Source of the DNA: Roseovarius sp. ZX-A-9
GTDB taxonomy: Bacteria > Pseudomonadota > Alphaproteobacteria > Rhodobacterales > Rhodobacteraceae
Assembly: GCF_028369135.1 (NCBI RefSeq)
Contig: NZ_JAPWHW010000019.1
Coordinates: 1-64,000 of the forward strand
Length of the DNA: 64,000 bases
Direction of reading: 5' to 3'
A model generated the notes under the pieces. It saw only the letters and a program-made list of their open reading frames with translations, was not told where the DNA came from and made no database searches. How positions within the stretch are numbered: the first letter of the stretch is position 1; each line of letters opens with the position of its first letter. This document shows, piece by piece, positions 42,602 through 53,033 of this stretch. The position numbers and the translations under genes are program-made.

Positions 42602-43876
42602 TCAGCCGTTTTCGCGCAGGACGTGTCCGGCCAGGTAGAGCGATCCGCAGATCAGGATCCGCGCGCGCGGTTCTGATGCGACAATCGCGGCCAGCGCCTC
42701 GCGCAGCGAAGCGGCGGTGCTGGCGGGCATTCCGGCCTGTCGCGCGGCCTCGGCGGTGGCTTGGGCGGGCAGGGTGTTGGCTTCGCCGGGGATGGCGACG
42801 GCGGTCAGGCTGGCGGCCTGCGCGGCCAAGGGGCGCAGGTAGCCGCTCACGTCCTTGGTATTGAGCATGCCGCAGATCAGATGCGTGGGGCGTTTGGGCA
42901 GGCTGGCCAGATGCCGCCCCAGGGCGATGCCTGCCGCGGCATTGTGCCCGCCATCGAGCCACAGCTCGGCGTCGGGTGCGGCCTCGGCCAGGGTGCCGTG
43001 ACGCAGATGTTGCATGCGGGCTGGCCAATGTGCCTCGGTGACGGAGGCAATATAGGCCGCATCGCCCTTGTTCAGATGCCGCAGGGCCGCCAGTGCCGCA
43101 CCGGCGTTCTCGATCTGGTGGTCGCCGGGCAGGTTCGGGAGGGGCAGGTCCAGCAGGCCGGCCTCGTCCTGAAACACCAGTCGGCCGTTTTCGGCATAGG
43201 CGTGCCAGTGCTGACCGTGGGCGAGCAGCGGCGCGCCAAGCCGGGCAGCGGTTGCCTCGATCACTTCCAGCGCCTCATCGGGTTGCGGGCCGACGACACA
43301 GGGCACGCCGCGCTTGATGATCCCAGCCTTCTCGCCGGCGATGGCCGCCAGCGTGTTGCCGAGATATTGTTCATGGTCGATCGAGACCGGCGTGACGATT
43401 GTCAGGGCGGGCTGCGCGATCACGTTGGTTGCGTCCAGCCGCCCGCCGAGCCCGACTTCGAGCAGCGTATAGTCGGCCGGGGTGCGGGACATTGCCAGCA
43501 GGGCGGCGCAGGTCGTGATCTCGAAATAGGTGATGCTGTCGGTACCGTTGGCGCGGTAGCATTCATCCAGCACGTCGGTGAGCGCATCTTCGGTAATGAG
43601 ATGGCCCGCGATGCGGATACGTTCGTGGAACCGCGCCAGATGCGGCGAGGTGTAGGCATGCACGCTGGCCCCGGTGCCCTCCAGCCCGGCGCGCAGCATC
43701 GCCTGCGTGCTGCCCTTGCCGTTGGTGCCCGCGATGTGAATGACCGGCGGCAAGGCATCCTGAGGATTGCCCAAGGCCGCGAGCAGCCTCCAGACGCGGT
43801 CCAGCGTGAGATCGATGATCTTGGGGTGCAGGGCCATCATCCGTTGCAGGATGACGTCTGATCCTGACGCGCTCAT
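42602..43876 (-). CDS. folC: Bifunctional dihydrofolate / folylpolyglutamate synthase
   Basis: FolC adds glutamate to dihydropteroate and extends the polyglutamate tail of folates, using ATP. The 424-residue protein is full length, with the P-loop IAGTNGKGSTQAML near residue 49, the SPHLARFHERIRI block near 78, ITPVSIDHEQYLG-like (here VTPVSIDHEQYLG) near 155 and LDGGHNAAAG near 308. Its ATG overlaps the accD stop as ATGA, an order common in proteobacteria. Confidence 0.95.
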   Translation of the reverse strand: MSASGSDVILQRMMALHPKIIDLTLDRVWRLLAALGNPQDALPPVIHIAGTNGKGSTQAMLRAGLEGTGASVHAYTSPHLARFHERIRIAGHLITEDALTDVLDECYRANGTDSITYFEITTCAALLAMSRTPADYTLLEVGLGGRLDATNVIAQPALTIVTPVSIDHEQYLGNTLAAIAGEKAGIIKRGVPCVVGPQPDEALEVIEATAARLGAPLLAHGQHWHAYAENGRLVFQDEAGLLDLPLPNLPGDHQIENAGAALAALRHLNKGDAAYIASVTEAHWPARMQHLRHGTLAEAAPDAELWLDGGHNAAAGIALGRHLASLPKRPTHLICGMLNTKDVSGYLRPLAAQAASLTAVAIPGEANTLPAQATAEAARQAGMPASTAASLREALAAIVASEPRARILICGSLYLAGHVLRENG

Positions 43877-44826
43877 GCTTTGGGGTCAGCCTCTGGCGTG
43901 GCGGGCGCGGCCTCTTTGGCGGGCTCCTCTGCCGGGGTTTCGCGCTCCGGGGCCGGCAGATCGCCGACAATGACCGGTGGCAGGTTCAACAACATGCGGG
44001 TGATCTTGATCAACTCGTCACGCATCTGAGGGCGCGGGGTCACCCGGTCGAGCATCCCGTGGTCCAGCAGGTATTCGGCCCGTTGAAATCCATCGGGCAG
44101 TTTCTCGCGGATCGTTTGTTCGATCACGCGCGGTCCGGCAAAGCAGATGAGCGCGCCTGGCTCGGCGATCTGCACATCGCCCAGCATCGCATAGGACGCG
44201 GTCACGCCGCCGGTGGTGGGGTGGGTCAGAACGACGATATAGGGCAGGCCTGCTTCCTTGAGCATCTGCACGGCGACGGTGGTGCGTGGCATCTGCATCA
44301 GCGACAGGATGCCTTCCTGCATGCGCGCGCCACCTGCGGCGGAGAACAGGATCAGCGGGCGCTGAAGTTTGACCGCCTGCTGGGCCGCCGCGATGATCGC
44401 GTTGCCGACATACATGCCCATCGACCCGGCCATGAAGGAAAAGTCCTGCGCCGCGGCAACGATGGGGGTGCGCCCGATCTCGCCTATGGCGACCAGCATC
44501 GCCTCTTTCTCGCCGGTTGCCTTCTGAGCGGCTTTCATCCGGTCGGGATAGCGTTTCTGATCGCGGAAATGCAGCGGGTCGGTGGCTGGTGCGGGCACGT
44601 CGATCTCGGAAAACACGCCGCCGTCAAACAATGATTTGAATCGCTCGCGCGGTGCGATGTGCATGTGATGGCCACAGCCGGTGCAGACGCCGAGGTTCTG
44701 CGACAGTTCGCGGTGAAACAGCATGGTGCCGCACTCGTCGCATTTGCTCCAGAGGTTCTCGGGCATCTCGCGGCGCGAAAAGATCGAGTTGATGCGCGGA
44801 CGCATGTAGTTGGTGATCCAGTTCAT
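43873..44826 (-). CDS. accD: Acetyl-CoA carboxylase carboxyltransferase subunit beta
   Basis: AccD and AccA transfer carboxyl from biotin to acetyl-CoA in the first step of fatty acid synthesis. The 317-residue protein has the four-cysteine zinc ribbon (CDECG and CTGCG, residues about 29-50), then the crotonase-like fold with LILFSAAGGARMQEG and THPTTGGVTASYAMLGD. The C-terminal 40 residues are rich in Pro, Ala and Glu and are variable in the family. The start at 44826 gives the canonical MNWITNYMRPRI N terminus. Confidence 0.96.
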   Translation of the reverse strand: MNWITNYMRPRINSIFSRREMPENLWSKCDECGTMLFHRELSQNLGVCTGCGHHMHIAPRERFKSLFDGGVFSEIDVPAPATDPLHFRDQKRYPDRMKAAQKATGEKEAMLVAIGEIGRTPIVAAAQDFSFMAGSMGMYVGNAIIAAAQQAVKLQRPLILFSAAGGARMQEGILSLMQMPRTTVAVQMLKEAGLPYIVVLTHPTTGGVTASYAMLGDVQIAEPGALICFAGPRVIEQTIREKLPDGFQRAEYLLDHGMLDRVTPRPQMRDELIKITRMLLNLPPVIVGDLPAPERETPAEEPAKEAAPATPEADPKA

Positions 44827-44923
44827 GTCAGATCGGCCCCTTGGCAATGCGATTTGCACTGAGATAGGACGGCGCGCGGCAAATTGCAATTCATGCATTC
44901 CCGCGTATTGCATCCGGCCCGGC

Positions 44924-45811
44924 CTAGACCCGCAGCGCCACCCGTGCCGCCAGCCAACTGCACAGCAGCACCATCAGATCGACCGGCATCCATGTCAGGA
45001 TGAACCCGGTATCCGAGAGGCCGTAGGGATATGTATAAAGGGCCAGACCGTCGAACACGCCCTCGGGCGCGGCCAGCAGCAATGCGTTGGTATTGTTGAC
45101 CAGATGCAGGGCAATCGCCGGGCCAAGCGTGCCGGTGCGGGCGGTCAGGTCGGCGGCGGCCAGACCAAAGAACCCGGCCCAGACGACCACCACCCAGGCG
45201 TTTTCGCCCATCTGGCCGGGGGCGTAGTGAAGTGCTGCAAAGAATACCGAAGGCAGGCCCATCCAGAGCAGGGGGTGGGAAAACCGTGCGGCAAGCTGGC
45301 TTTGCAGATAGCCGCGAAAGACGATTTCTTCGGCGCTGACCTGAAGCAGGACGCCGAGCAGCGCCGGGGCGAGGAATGCCAGCCAGATATCCAATGGCAG
45401 ATGCGGCGCAGGGGTCAGGGCGGGGGGCGCGGGCATTGCGGTCAGCGGCGCGGTCAGCAGCACAATCGCGACCAAGGCACGCCAGAATTGCCGTAGGGCC
45501 AGCGTGGGCGGCCCGAACAGGCTGCGCAATTCCCTTGTGTGCAGCAGTAGGAGGGTGAGCCAGACCGCGATGATCAACAGCCCGAAAATGTAGAGATTCA
45601 CGAGTGTGCCCCAGGGGGTGCTGGCATACTCGACCCCGCGCCCGTCACGGCCCCAGGCCGCAGGCGGCAGCCAGGCCCGGCAGAGTTCGCTATAGATCGA
45701 TGCCATGACCACGAAGAGGGCGGAAATCAGGGCAATGCCTGCGCCGAGGCGCCACAGTTCCTGGCTGCCACGGGCGGGTGCGATCAGCAACTGATGGGGC
45801 GCGTACTTCAT
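44924..45811 (-). CDS. CPBP-family intramembrane metalloprotease
   Basis: The 295-residue protein has about eight membrane helices and the CPBP (CAAX protease and bacteriocin-processing) motifs: EEIVFRGYL near residue 165 (EExxxR), [10 protein letters not shown] near 208 (FxxxH) and a final LHLVNN near 258. Such proteins are Rce1-like glutamate or metal-dependent intramembrane proteases; the substrate is unknown. It lies 97 bases upstream of accD on the same strand. Confidence 0.86.
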   Translation of the reverse strand: MKYAPHQLLIAPARGSQELWRLGAGIALISALFVVMASIYSELCRAWLPPAAWGRDGRGVEYASTPWGTLVNLYIFGLLIIAVWLTLLLLHTRELRSLFGPPTLALRQFWRALVAIVLLTAPLTAMPAPPALTPAPHLPLDIWLAFLAPALLGVLLQVSAEEIVFRGYLQSQLAARFSHPLLWMGLPSVFFAALHYAPGQMGENAWVVVVWAGFFGLAAADLTARTGTLGPAIALHLVNNTNALLLAAPEGVFDGLALYTYPYGLSDTGFILTWMPVDLMVLLCSWLAARVALRV

Positions 45812-46038
45812 GGCGCCATGCTAATGCGTTTCGGCGGGTATTTGCATCCGGGAAAGTGGCGAAATACGGAATATCCTGTGAATGTGATGGGTGTTTCGCG
45901 CCCGGTTGGTGCCCCGAAATGCGCGCGAAACACCCCGCTGCGGGCGGTATTCGGGCGCAATCGGGCGCGTGCCCGCGCTTGCACGCTGCGCGCCGCTCGC
46001 CTATGCCAATGCGGAACACTGCATCGCGAGGCCAAACC

Positions 46039-47796
46039 ATGACTAAGTTCGACAAATCCAAACTGCCCAGCCGCTATGTAACTGAAGGCCCGGCGAAGGC
46101 GCCGCACCGTTCCTACATGTACGCGATGGGCGTGAGCGAAGAAGAGATTCACCAGCCTCTGGTTGGCGTCGCGACCTGCTGGAACGAGGCCGCGCCGTGC
46201 AACATCGCGCTGAGCCGGCAGGCGCAGGCGGTCAAGATGGGCGTCAAGCAGGCGATGGGCACACCACGCGAGTTCACCACGATCACCGTGACGGACGGTA
46301 TCGCGATGGGCCACGAGGGCATGCGGTCGAGCCTGGCGAGCCGCGAGGCGATTGCCGATACGGTCGAACTGACGATCCGCGGCCATTCCTATGATGCGAT
46401 CGTCGGCCTGGCGGGCTGTGACAAGTCGCTGCCGGGGATGATGATGGCGATGGTACGGCTGAATACGCCTTCGGTGTTCATCTATGGCGGTTCGATCCTG
46501 CCGGGCAAGGCGCCGCAGGTCGAAGAGATTCCCGCCGATTTCCGCAGCCGCGACCTGACCGTGCAGGACATGTTCGAGGCCGTCGGCCGCCACCAGAACG
46601 GCACGATGTCTGATGCCGCGCTGGATATGCTGGAGCGCGTGGCCTGCCCCAGCTCGGGCGCGTGCGGCGGGCAGTTCACTGCCAACACCATGGCCTGCGT
46701 CAGCGAGGCAATTGGTCTGGCGCTGATGAACAGCTCTGGCATGCCGGCCCCCTACGAGAGCCGCGACCAGTATGGCGAAGCGTCCGGCCGGGCGGTCATG
46801 AACCTGATCGAGAAGAACATCCGCGCCCGCGATGTGGTGACGCTGAAATCGCTGGAAAACGCGGCGCGCGTCGTGGCCTGCACCGGTGGGTCGACCAATG
46901 CGGGGCTGCACCTGCCCGCGATTGCACATGAGGCCGGCATCGACTTCTTCCTCGAAGATGTGTGTGAAATTTTCCGCGACACGCCCTATTTCGTCGATCT
47001 GAAACCCGGCGGCGCATACGTCGCCAAGGATCTGTATGACGTTGGCGGCATTCCGGTGGTGATGAAGGAGTTGCGCAAGGCGGGGCTGATTCACGAGGAT
47101 TGCGTGACCGCCAGCGGCCGCAGCATCGGCGAAGAGCTGGACATGATCACCCGCGAGGCCGATGGCAAGGTGATCTATCCGATCGACTCACCGCTGACCA
47201 AGACCGGCGGCGTTGTCGGGCTCAAGGGCAATCTGGCCCCCGAAGGGGCGATCGTCAAAGTTGCGGGCATCCCGTCGCAGAATCAGGTCTTTACCGGCCC
47301 GGCGCGGGTGTTCGAATGCGAAGAGGACGCCTTTGAGGCGGTGCAGAACCGCGCCTATGAGGAAGGCGAGGTGATTGTCATCCGCAACGAAGGCCCGGCA
47401 GGCGGCCCCGGCATGCGCGAGATGCTGGCCACCACGGCGGCGCTGAGCGGTCAGGGCATGGGCAAGAAAGTTGCGCTGATCACCGACGGGCGTTTTTCGG
47501 GCGCGACGCGCGGTTTCTGCGTCGGCCATGTCGGCCCCGAAGCTGCACATTGTGGCCCTATCGCGCTGCTGCAAAACGGCGACATGATCACCATCAATGC
47601 GATCACCGGCGAACTCAGTGTCGATCTGAGCGACGAAGAACTGGCGGCCCGCAAGGCGGTCTGGCCCGGCCCGCGCGAGACGCTCTATGCCTCGGGTGCG
47701 TTGTGGAAATACGCGCAGCTTGTGGGCTCGACCTACAAGGGGGCGGTGACCCATCCGGGCGCCGAGGCGGAACGCCATGTCTATATGGACATCTAG
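46039..47796 (+). CDS. ilvD: Dihydroxy-acid dehydratase
   Basis: IlvD dehydrates 2,3-dihydroxy-isovalerate and the isoleucine precursor in branched-chain amino acid synthesis, using an Fe-S cluster. The 585-residue protein has cluster-ligand cysteines in [25 protein letters not shown] and [16 protein letters not shown], and the C-terminal [19 protein letters not shown]. The start at 46039 ([18 protein letters not shown]) follows GAGG; the frame is open much further upstream but without IlvD-like sequence. Confidence 0.96.
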   Translation: MTKFDKSKLPSRYVTEGPAKAPHRSYMYAMGVSEEEIHQPLVGVATCWNEAAPCNIALSRQAQAVKMGVKQAMGTPREFTTITVTDGIAMGHEGMRSSLASREAIADTVELTIRGHSYDAIVGLAGCDKSLPGMMMAMVRLNTPSVFIYGGSILPGKAPQVEEIPADFRSRDLTVQDMFEAVGRHQNGTMSDAALDMLERVACPSSGACGGQFTANTMACVSEAIGLALMNSSGMPAPYESRDQYGEASGRAVMNLIEKNIRARDVVTLKSLENAARVVACTGGSTNAGLHLPAIAHEAGIDFFLEDVCEIFRDTPYFVDLKPGGAYVAKDLYDVGGIPVVMKELRKAGLIHEDCVTASGRSIGEELDMITREADGKVIYPIDSPLTKTGGVVGLKGNLAPEGAIVKVAGIPSQNQVFTGPARVFECEEDAFEAVQNRAYEEGEVIVIRNEGPAGGPGMREMLATTAALSGQGMGKKVALITDGRFSGATRGFCVGHVGPEAAHCGPIALLQNGDMITINAITGELSVDLSDEELAARKAVWPGPRETLYASGALWKYAQLVGSTYKGAVTHPGAEAERHVYMDI

Positions 47797-48595
47797 CGGG
47801 GCTACCCTTCGGGGGCGCTCTCTGCGCGGTTTGCGCATGGCCTTGATGCTGGCGGCGGTCCTGCCGCTGGCGGCCTGTCTGGAAGGCGCGAGCCCGGATG
47901 CAATGGGGTTTAGCGCGGCGCAGATCGACAAGGACGCGCCGCTGAGCCGCGTTACGTTCTTTCGGGGTGAGGTCGTCGTCGCGGGGCCAAAGGGGTACTG
48001 CATCGACAGCACGTCGGTGCGCCGCCGCGCGGCCAGCAGCTTTGCCTTGCTGGCCTCCTGCCGCCACCTGGCCAGCGGGTCGTCACAGGCCCCCTCTCCG
48101 GCGGTGATCACGGTATCTGTCCTGTCTGCCGATCCCGGTGCCACGCAGCCGAGTGCGGCCGAAATCAGCCAGAGCCTGGCTCCGGCGCGCATTCTGGCCG
48201 AGATCGATGGCGATGGCATCTCTCTGGTTCATGTGGGGCAGGGTGGTGATGCCGGTATTCCCGGCGGCGACGCGCGCTATTGGCGGGCGAGCTTGGTGAT
48301 CAACGGGCATCTTGTCGGCCTTGCCGCCTATGGCCGGGCGGGCAGTGCTGCTGCCGGGCGCGAGGGCAAGCATCTGCTGATCGCCATGGCCGAACAGATG
48401 CGCGACGCCAGCCCGCGCCCGTCACGCCAGCCGGACACGCCGCCCGCGGTCACGCAGAGCCCCAAGCCCGTGACAACGGGACAGGCGGATGTAACAGGCA
48501 CGGTTCGCGTCAACCACGCGACTGCCACGCCACAGCCGGCCAATCCGGACGGGATACAGGCGATATTGTCTGGATTGTTTCGAAAACGTAGTTAA
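47777..48595 (+). CDS. Probable lipoprotein, unknown function
   Basis: The 272-residue product has a hydrophobic N-terminal stretch ending in the lipobox LAAC ([17 protein letters not shown]), so it is probably exported and lipid-anchored. The middle has weakly globular sequence with two cysteines, and the last 60 residues are rich in Pro, Thr and Gln. It starts 20 bases inside the end of ilvD after GAGGCGG, so translation may be coupled. A later Met at 47837 would begin nearer the lipobox. No family is recognised. Confidence 0.75.
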   Translation: MSIWTSSGATLRGRSLRGLRMALMLAAVLPLAACLEGASPDAMGFSAAQIDKDAPLSRVTFFRGEVVVAGPKGYCIDSTSVRRRAASSFALLASCRHLASGSSQAPSPAVITVSVLSADPGATQPSAAEISQSLAPARILAEIDGDGISLVHVGQGGDAGIPGGDARYWRASLVINGHLVGLAAYGRAGSAAAGREGKHLLIAMAEQMRDASPRPSRQPDTPPAVTQSPKPVTTGQADVTGTVRVNHATATPQPANPDGIQAILSGLFRKRS

Positions 48596-48658
48596 TCCTC
48601 TGGAAGGGACTGGCAAGGCAAGATAAAACATTGCCAGAACGCGAGGGGGCCGGACAGA

Positions 48659-49429
48659 ATGCAGATGCGCAGTGCATTGGGGGACTGGATCGTACTTCGG
48701 CGCGCTGCCCGCCGTTGGACCAAGGCCGCCCGGCGTGCGTCGGACATGTCCCTGAAAGAGCTGCGGCGCGAACGAGCCAACGCGCGCAAGCTGCTATATT
48801 CCCTGAATGAAATGATGGCGGTGGCCGAGAGCCGGCTTGCCTTGCCGATGATCGGCAGCCACGCCTTTCCCAGACCGCACGGCACTGACTGGGCCTGGCG
48901 CCCGTCGCTGTGGTGCATGCCGCTGCCCAGCCCCGGCATATCGTCGGCGCAGAGCAAGTCGAAGCTGGGCGATGAGCTGATATTGTTTCATGATTGTGCA
49001 CATTCCGAGCTGACATTGCGGCAGGTGCGCAACCAGCGCGAGGCCGATCTGGCGCCGTTCGGGCTGCGCATGGACGTGTTCAACTTTGATGGCTCGTTCC
49101 TGTCGGTGGTTCTGGATCTGCCGCACGGCGCGGTGGACGGGCTGAAGAAAAACCACCTGATCCGGCTCAACACGATTGTCGAAATGGAAAAGCCGCTGGA
49201 GATATTTGCCCGGCTCAATATCAAGCACGGCCCCAACACCGAACAGATTGTGCGCGAACTGCCGCTGCACGAGGACGATATCGTGGTGGAATTCGACCTG
49301 GCCTATTCCAACCTCAATGAGAAGCGGATCGAGCGCGCCTGGCTGGACCTGATCTTTGAGAACCCGCAAATGAGTCAGGTCACCTTGCGCGACGTGACGC
49401 TGAGCCGCCGCCTGCGGGCTGATTTCTGA
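48659..49429 (+). CDS. DUF6478-like protein
   Basis: The 256-residue protein begins with a basic helical region (DWIVLRRAARRWTKAARRA, then SLKELRRERANARKLL) and continues with a beta-rich domain containing RPHGTDWAWRPSLWCMPLP and FNFDGSFLSVVLDLP. This looks like a family conserved among Rhodobacterales (annotated, I believe, as DUF6478) with no known function. It is followed 10 bases later by a second unknown gene on the same strand. Confidence 0.72.
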   Translation: MQMRSALGDWIVLRRAARRWTKAARRASDMSLKELRRERANARKLLYSLNEMMAVAESRLALPMIGSHAFPRPHGTDWAWRPSLWCMPLPSPGISSAQSKSKLGDELILFHDCAHSELTLRQVRNQREADLAPFGLRMDVFNFDGSFLSVVLDLPHGAVDGLKKNHLIRLNTIVEMEKPLEIFARLNIKHGPNTEQIVRELPLHEDDIVVEFDLAYSNLNEKRIERAWLDLIFENPQMSQVTLRDVTLSRRLRADF

Positions 49430-49439
49430 GGAGGCTGAG

Positions 49440-49817
49440 ATGAGCGAATTCACCCTGACCAAGACCCGGCTGTTCGAGGGCGTGTGGGAAGGCGTGCTGA
49501 CCCATGACGGCGAGGGTAACGCCCAGCCCCGGATCGAGGTTACGCATCTGGGCGAGGCGGTCGAGGGTGTCCAGGTGATCGAGAATGCGGATGCCGCGCA
49601 TTGGGTGCTGCGGGTGCCGATCCCGGCGCATATGATCGCCGACGGCGTGCAGACCTTCCTGATCCGCGAAACCAGCGGCGATGCGGTGCTGGGTAATTTC
49701 TCGCTGATTTCTGGAGAGGCGCTGGCCTATGACATCCGCGCCGAGGTGACATTGCTGCGCGAAGAGCTGGACATGCTCAAACGCGCGTTCCGTCGGCATT
49801 GCCTGGAGACGATGTGA
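49440..49817 (+). CDS. Conserved hypothetical protein paired with the DUF6478-like gene
   Basis: The 125-residue protein is predicted to be beta-rich (RLFEGVWEGVLTHDG, HWVLRVPIPAHMIADGVQTFLI) with a C-terminal helix (EVTLLREELDMLKRAFRRHC) suited to coiled-coil dimerisation. GAGG precedes the ATG. The 10-base spacing to the upstream gene suggests they work together. I recognise no domain. Confidence 0.72.
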   Translation: MSEFTLTKTRLFEGVWEGVLTHDGEGNAQPRIEVTHLGEAVEGVQVIENADAAHWVLRVPIPAHMIADGVQTFLIRETSGDAVLGNFSLISGEALAYDIRAEVTLLREELDMLKRAFRRHCLETM

Positions 49818-50035
49818 GGGGCGGGGTCAAGGAAAATGGGAGAACTGCACCGCATTCTCCTTGATGCGGATCACGCTTGCCTGTGTCCCTTCCGGCAAAA
49901 TCGAAAGGGACTGGCATGGGGCGAGCGTTGTCAGGTGTGGATAGTGTAGCTTCCGACAGCCCAAACAGGGTGTCGAGGGGAGTCGTTCCGCAGCCAGACT
50001 GCCTCGTGGACTCCCGCAAAACTGGGTGCTTTGCG

Positions 50036-50710
50036 TCAGGTGGACTTGCGCCGACGCGCAGCAAAACCAAGAGTACCCATCGCGGCCAGAAGAAGCGGTA
50101 AAGCCGCAGGCAAGGGAACTACAGAGGGCTGCGCAAGAGTGCCGCTGATATTCACTTCGTGCAAAGAGACCTGATCCCCTCCAGTTCCAAACAGTAGTCG
50201 AAACTGGTCCGCCTGAACGTTACCGAAGGAGAGGCTATATGCCTCCGCAGCGCCACTATGCGACATCCCCAAGGCTCCTGTTGAGGTTGCGACACTCGAC
50301 ATCCAGCTTCCGCCATCGAGCCTGTACTGAAGCTCGATTTGCGTTAGTGAACTGTAAGATCTGGATGACAGGAAAGTAAGGCTATCCAAGACGTAATCTG
50401 TCCCACCATTCATTGAGAATGTGAGGTTTTCCAGACCCAGCGTCGGCCAACGATAAATACCATTGTACTGGCCGGTCTGATTGGGCGAAAGGGGAGAATA
50501 CCCATCTTGCAAGACGGTCGCTGCCGTAGCCAACGCCGTCCCGCCATGACCGAATTCGTCGGCAGCATTCCAGTCGGTTCGTCCAAGCGTCCAACCATTA
50601 CTAAGGCCGGTGAGGCCGTATTCAGTCTGGCTTATGGGCGCTGACTGTGCCGCTCCTGCCAAAAAACAAAGCGCGAACGCTACCGCAAATTTCTTCTTGA
50701 AAAGATTCAT
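50036..50710 (-). CDS. VPLPA-CTERM surface/secreted protein
   Basis: The 224-residue protein has a signal peptide (MNLFKKKFAVAFALCFLAGAAQSA), a beta-rich body of about 165 residues and a C-terminal sorting tail: VVPLPAALPLLLAAMG followed by a basic RRRK end. This VPLPA-CTERM tail is recognised by exosortase/archaeosortase-type enzymes, which were not found in the window. Codon and base composition are visibly less GC-rich than in neighbours. It is divergent from a second protein of the same class. Confidence 0.88.
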   Translation of the reverse strand: MNLFKKKFAVAFALCFLAGAAQSAPISQTEYGLTGLSNGWTLGRTDWNAADEFGHGGTALATAATVLQDGYSPLSPNQTGQYNGIYRWPTLGLENLTFSMNGGTDYVLDSLTFLSSRSYSSLTQIELQYRLDGGSWMSSVATSTGALGMSHSGAAEAYSLSFGNVQADQFRLLFGTGGDQVSLHEVNISGTLAQPSVVPLPAALPLLLAAMGTLGFAARRRKST

Positions 50711-50970
50711 AAAATTACCCTCAAATTACACACTCACTTCTAGCATATGGCATGCGGTGGGTAATTGAGTCAATTTTTTACGTCGCCATTAACAGAGCCC
50801 GCTCGTGACAAGAATGGACGTTCTTGGCGGCGGGCACCCAAGGGCCGATATTCACAAAAAAGTTGACTCATATCAGAGGGATGGTACTATATTTCCTCAG
50901 GAATTCGGTTTTTTTTAAAAAAATTTGATTGTGCAAAGGCACGTTCGCTTCTAATTGATGGGGTTAATCC
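50711..50970. promoter_or_regulatory. A+T-rich divergent promoter region of the VPLPA-CTERM genes
   Basis: The 260-base region contains two mirrored copies of a TTGACTCA element: TGAGTCAA at 50766-50773 (minus orientation) and TTGACTCA at 50863-50870 (plus). Each is preceded, in its own direction, by a run of A. On the plus side TTGACT is followed 16 bases later by TACTAT, a possible -10. A further A/T tract lies at about 50908-50926. Confidence 0.5.
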
Positions 50971-51663
50971 ATGGCTAGGAAGAATACTGTAATCAATGCG
51001 GCAACAATAGCGGCGGGTTTGATATTTGGTGCCAATATTCCCGCATATGCGGGCACTGTATCACTATTTTCAGACCAAGCCTCGCTGGAGGCTGCGACCG
51101 GGACTCTGACAGTTGAGGACTTTGGTCCTACTTCCCATTTTCCAATCACCTCTGGCATTTTGAACGACGCCACCGCCGAAGCTGGGATCATGCCTGGGGA
51201 CATTGTCAGCGGTGTGACTTTTTCTACCGCGGTAGGAACAGGTAACTTCTTTAACATTGACGGCGGTGGTGGGTTCAATGGTGGATTTCTCGACGGAATC
51301 CAGAATCCTTTTACGCCACTACATATTACTTTCGACACTCTGAAAGGCGGCTTTGGTTTTGTGGCCAACGGGTTAATGCCTAGCTTTGATCTCACAATCA
51401 ATTTTGATGGCGGCGGAAGCTTTACCGACAACTTCTCGGCGGGGTCTAACTTGACCTATCTGGGGTTTGCCAGCGATGCGAGAGACATCTCATCGATTTC
51501 TTTGATCAATACTCGACCCGGTTCGTTCGCTTTCGCCTTGGATGACTTTGGGTTCACGGACGCGGCGACCACTCCGGTGTCGCCAGTACCGATCCCCGCG
51601 AGCCTGCCGTTGCTGCTTGCCGGACTTGCCGGATTGGGTGCATTAAAGCGTAAACGCCGCTAA
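50971..51663 (+). CDS. VPLPA-CTERM-type surface/secreted protein
   Basis: The 230-residue protein starts with a signal peptide (MARKNTVINAATIAAGLIFG, then PAYAG) and ends with a sorting tail PVPIPASLPLLLAGLAGLG plus KRKRR. The body is Gly/Phe/Asp-rich and beta-type (NIDGGGGFNGGFLDG, TINFDGGGSFTDNFSAG), resembling other PEP-CTERM-class proteins. It is less GC-rich than the core genes around it. A strong terminator follows. Confidence 0.87.
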   Translation: MARKNTVINAATIAAGLIFGANIPAYAGTVSLFSDQASLEAATGTLTVEDFGPTSHFPITSGILNDATAEAGIMPGDIVSGVTFSTAVGTGNFFNIDGGGGFNGGFLDGIQNPFTPLHITFDTLKGGFGFVANGLMPSFDLTINFDGGGSFTDNFSAGSNLTYLGFASDARDISSISLINTRPGSFAFALDDFGFTDAATTPVSPVPIPASLPLLLAGLAGLGALKRKRR

Positions 51664-51687
51664 TTATACCTTCGGCAGTATCACAGC

Positions 51688-51718
51688 AAAGGACCGCAAA
51701 TGCGGTCCTTTGTCGTTT
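51688..51718 (+). terminator. Terminator after the second VPLPA-CTERM gene
   Basis: AAAGGACCGCA and TGCGGTCCTTT form a perfect 11-bp inverted repeat with two central bases, followed by TGTCGTTTT, 24 bases after the stop. Confidence 0.75.
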
Positions 51719-51863
51719 TCATGCGTCTGTCACACCCTCGGGATGTGAAAGTGCCGGCGCATAGAGGACGCCACAACGCGACAGTGAAACTCAAGGTGAG
51801 TGCTGCCTTTGTCCGAGGTTCGCGGCTGCTGGATGTGGATCGTCCAGCGGCGACAAAGGGCTC

Positions 51864-53033
51864 TCAGATGTCTTTCGCCAGCTTCATGATCGTCGGCTCG
51901 GTCTCTGGGGCCAGCTCCTCGAAATCGAAATTGTCCAGCCGCCGGGCGCGGCGGCCGGCCTTGTCGGAGGAAATCTTGATTTCGGCGATGTCCTTGGAGG
52001 CCTGACCGAAATGGCGGTCCAGGTTTTCGACCCGGCTACCGAGGCGTTCCACGTCGGCAAAGAGCAGGCCCAGTTCGCGGCGGATGGCGCCCGCCTGTTC
52101 GCGCATGCGGGCATCCTTGAGGATCGCGCGCATGGTGTTGAGCGTGGCCATGCAGGTTGTGGGCGAGACGATCCAGACCCGCGCGGCGAAGCCTTCACGC
52201 ACCAGCTCGGGGAAGTTGGCGTGCAGCTCGGCATAGACCGCCTCGGACGGCAGGAACATCAGCGCGCCATCGGCGGTTTCGCCGTCGAGGATATATTTGT
52301 CCGAGATGTCCTTGATGTGTTTCTTCACGGAGGCGCGCAGGAATTTCGCGGCCTCGTTCGCCTCCCAGTCGGTGCCGGCACGGCGCAGCGCCTCGTAGGC
52401 CTCTAACGGGAATTTGCTGTCGATGCAGATGGGCCCCGGCGGGTTGGGCAGGTGGATCAGGCAATCGGCCCGTTTGCCGTTGGATAGCGTGTGCTGCATC
52501 GTATAGCTGTCTTTGGGCAGGGCCTTGAGCACGATGTCATTCAGTTGGATTTCGCCAAACGCGCCGCGCGTCTGCTTGTTGCTGAGAATGTCCTGCAGCG
52601 TCAGCACGTCGCCTGACAGCTTGGTGATGTTGGCCTGTGCCTTGTCGATGGTCTGTAGTCGCTGTTGCAGATCGCCGAGCGATTGTGCGGTCCGGCGGGC
52701 AGAGCCACTGAGGTTCTCGTTCATCTTTTCGCTGACCGCAGCAAGGCGCTGTTCCATCAGTTGCAGCATGTTGGATTGCGCGGCTGATTGCGCTTCGGCG
52801 ACATGGGTGAGGCCGCCTGCCAGCTGATGCTGTCCGTCGCTGAGGCCCTGCACGCGGGCCTGCATCTGGTTGATCTGCTGGGCGAGCGGCTCGGACAGGC
52901 GGGCCGAGCGGGCAGCGGCGCGCACCGCCATGACCAGCAGGGTGAGGATCAGCAGAAGGATCACAGCCCCGGCGAGGGCGGCGATGACAAGCGGATCGTT
53001 CAGGGAATACTGGGTGGCGCCGATCTGGATCAT
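51864..53033 (-). CDS. rmuC: DNA recombination protein RmuC
   Basis: RmuC is a predicted nuclease-fold protein that limits recombination between inverted repeats. The 389-residue protein has one N-terminal membrane helix ([20 protein letters not shown]), a coiled-coil region to about residue 130, and the conserved RmuC domain: [44 protein letters not shown] and [13 protein letters not shown]. Its start overlaps the mutL stop as ATGA. Confidence 0.93.
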   Translation of the reverse strand: MIQIGATQYSLNDPLVIAALAGAVILLLILTLLVMAVRAAARSARLSEPLAQQINQMQARVQGLSDGQHQLAGGLTHVAEAQSAAQSNMLQLMEQRLAAVSEKMNENLSGSARRTAQSLGDLQQRLQTIDKAQANITKLSGDVLTLQDILSNKQTRGAFGEIQLNDIVLKALPKDSYTMQHTLSNGKRADCLIHLPNPPGPICIDSKFPLEAYEALRRAGTDWEANEAAKFLRASVKKHIKDISDKYILDGETADGALMFLPSEAVYAELHANFPELVREGFAARVWIVSPTTCMATLNTMRAILKDARMREQAGAIRRELGLLFADVERLGSRVENLDRHFGQASKDIAEIKISSDKAGRRARRLDNFDFEELAPETEPTIMKLAKDI

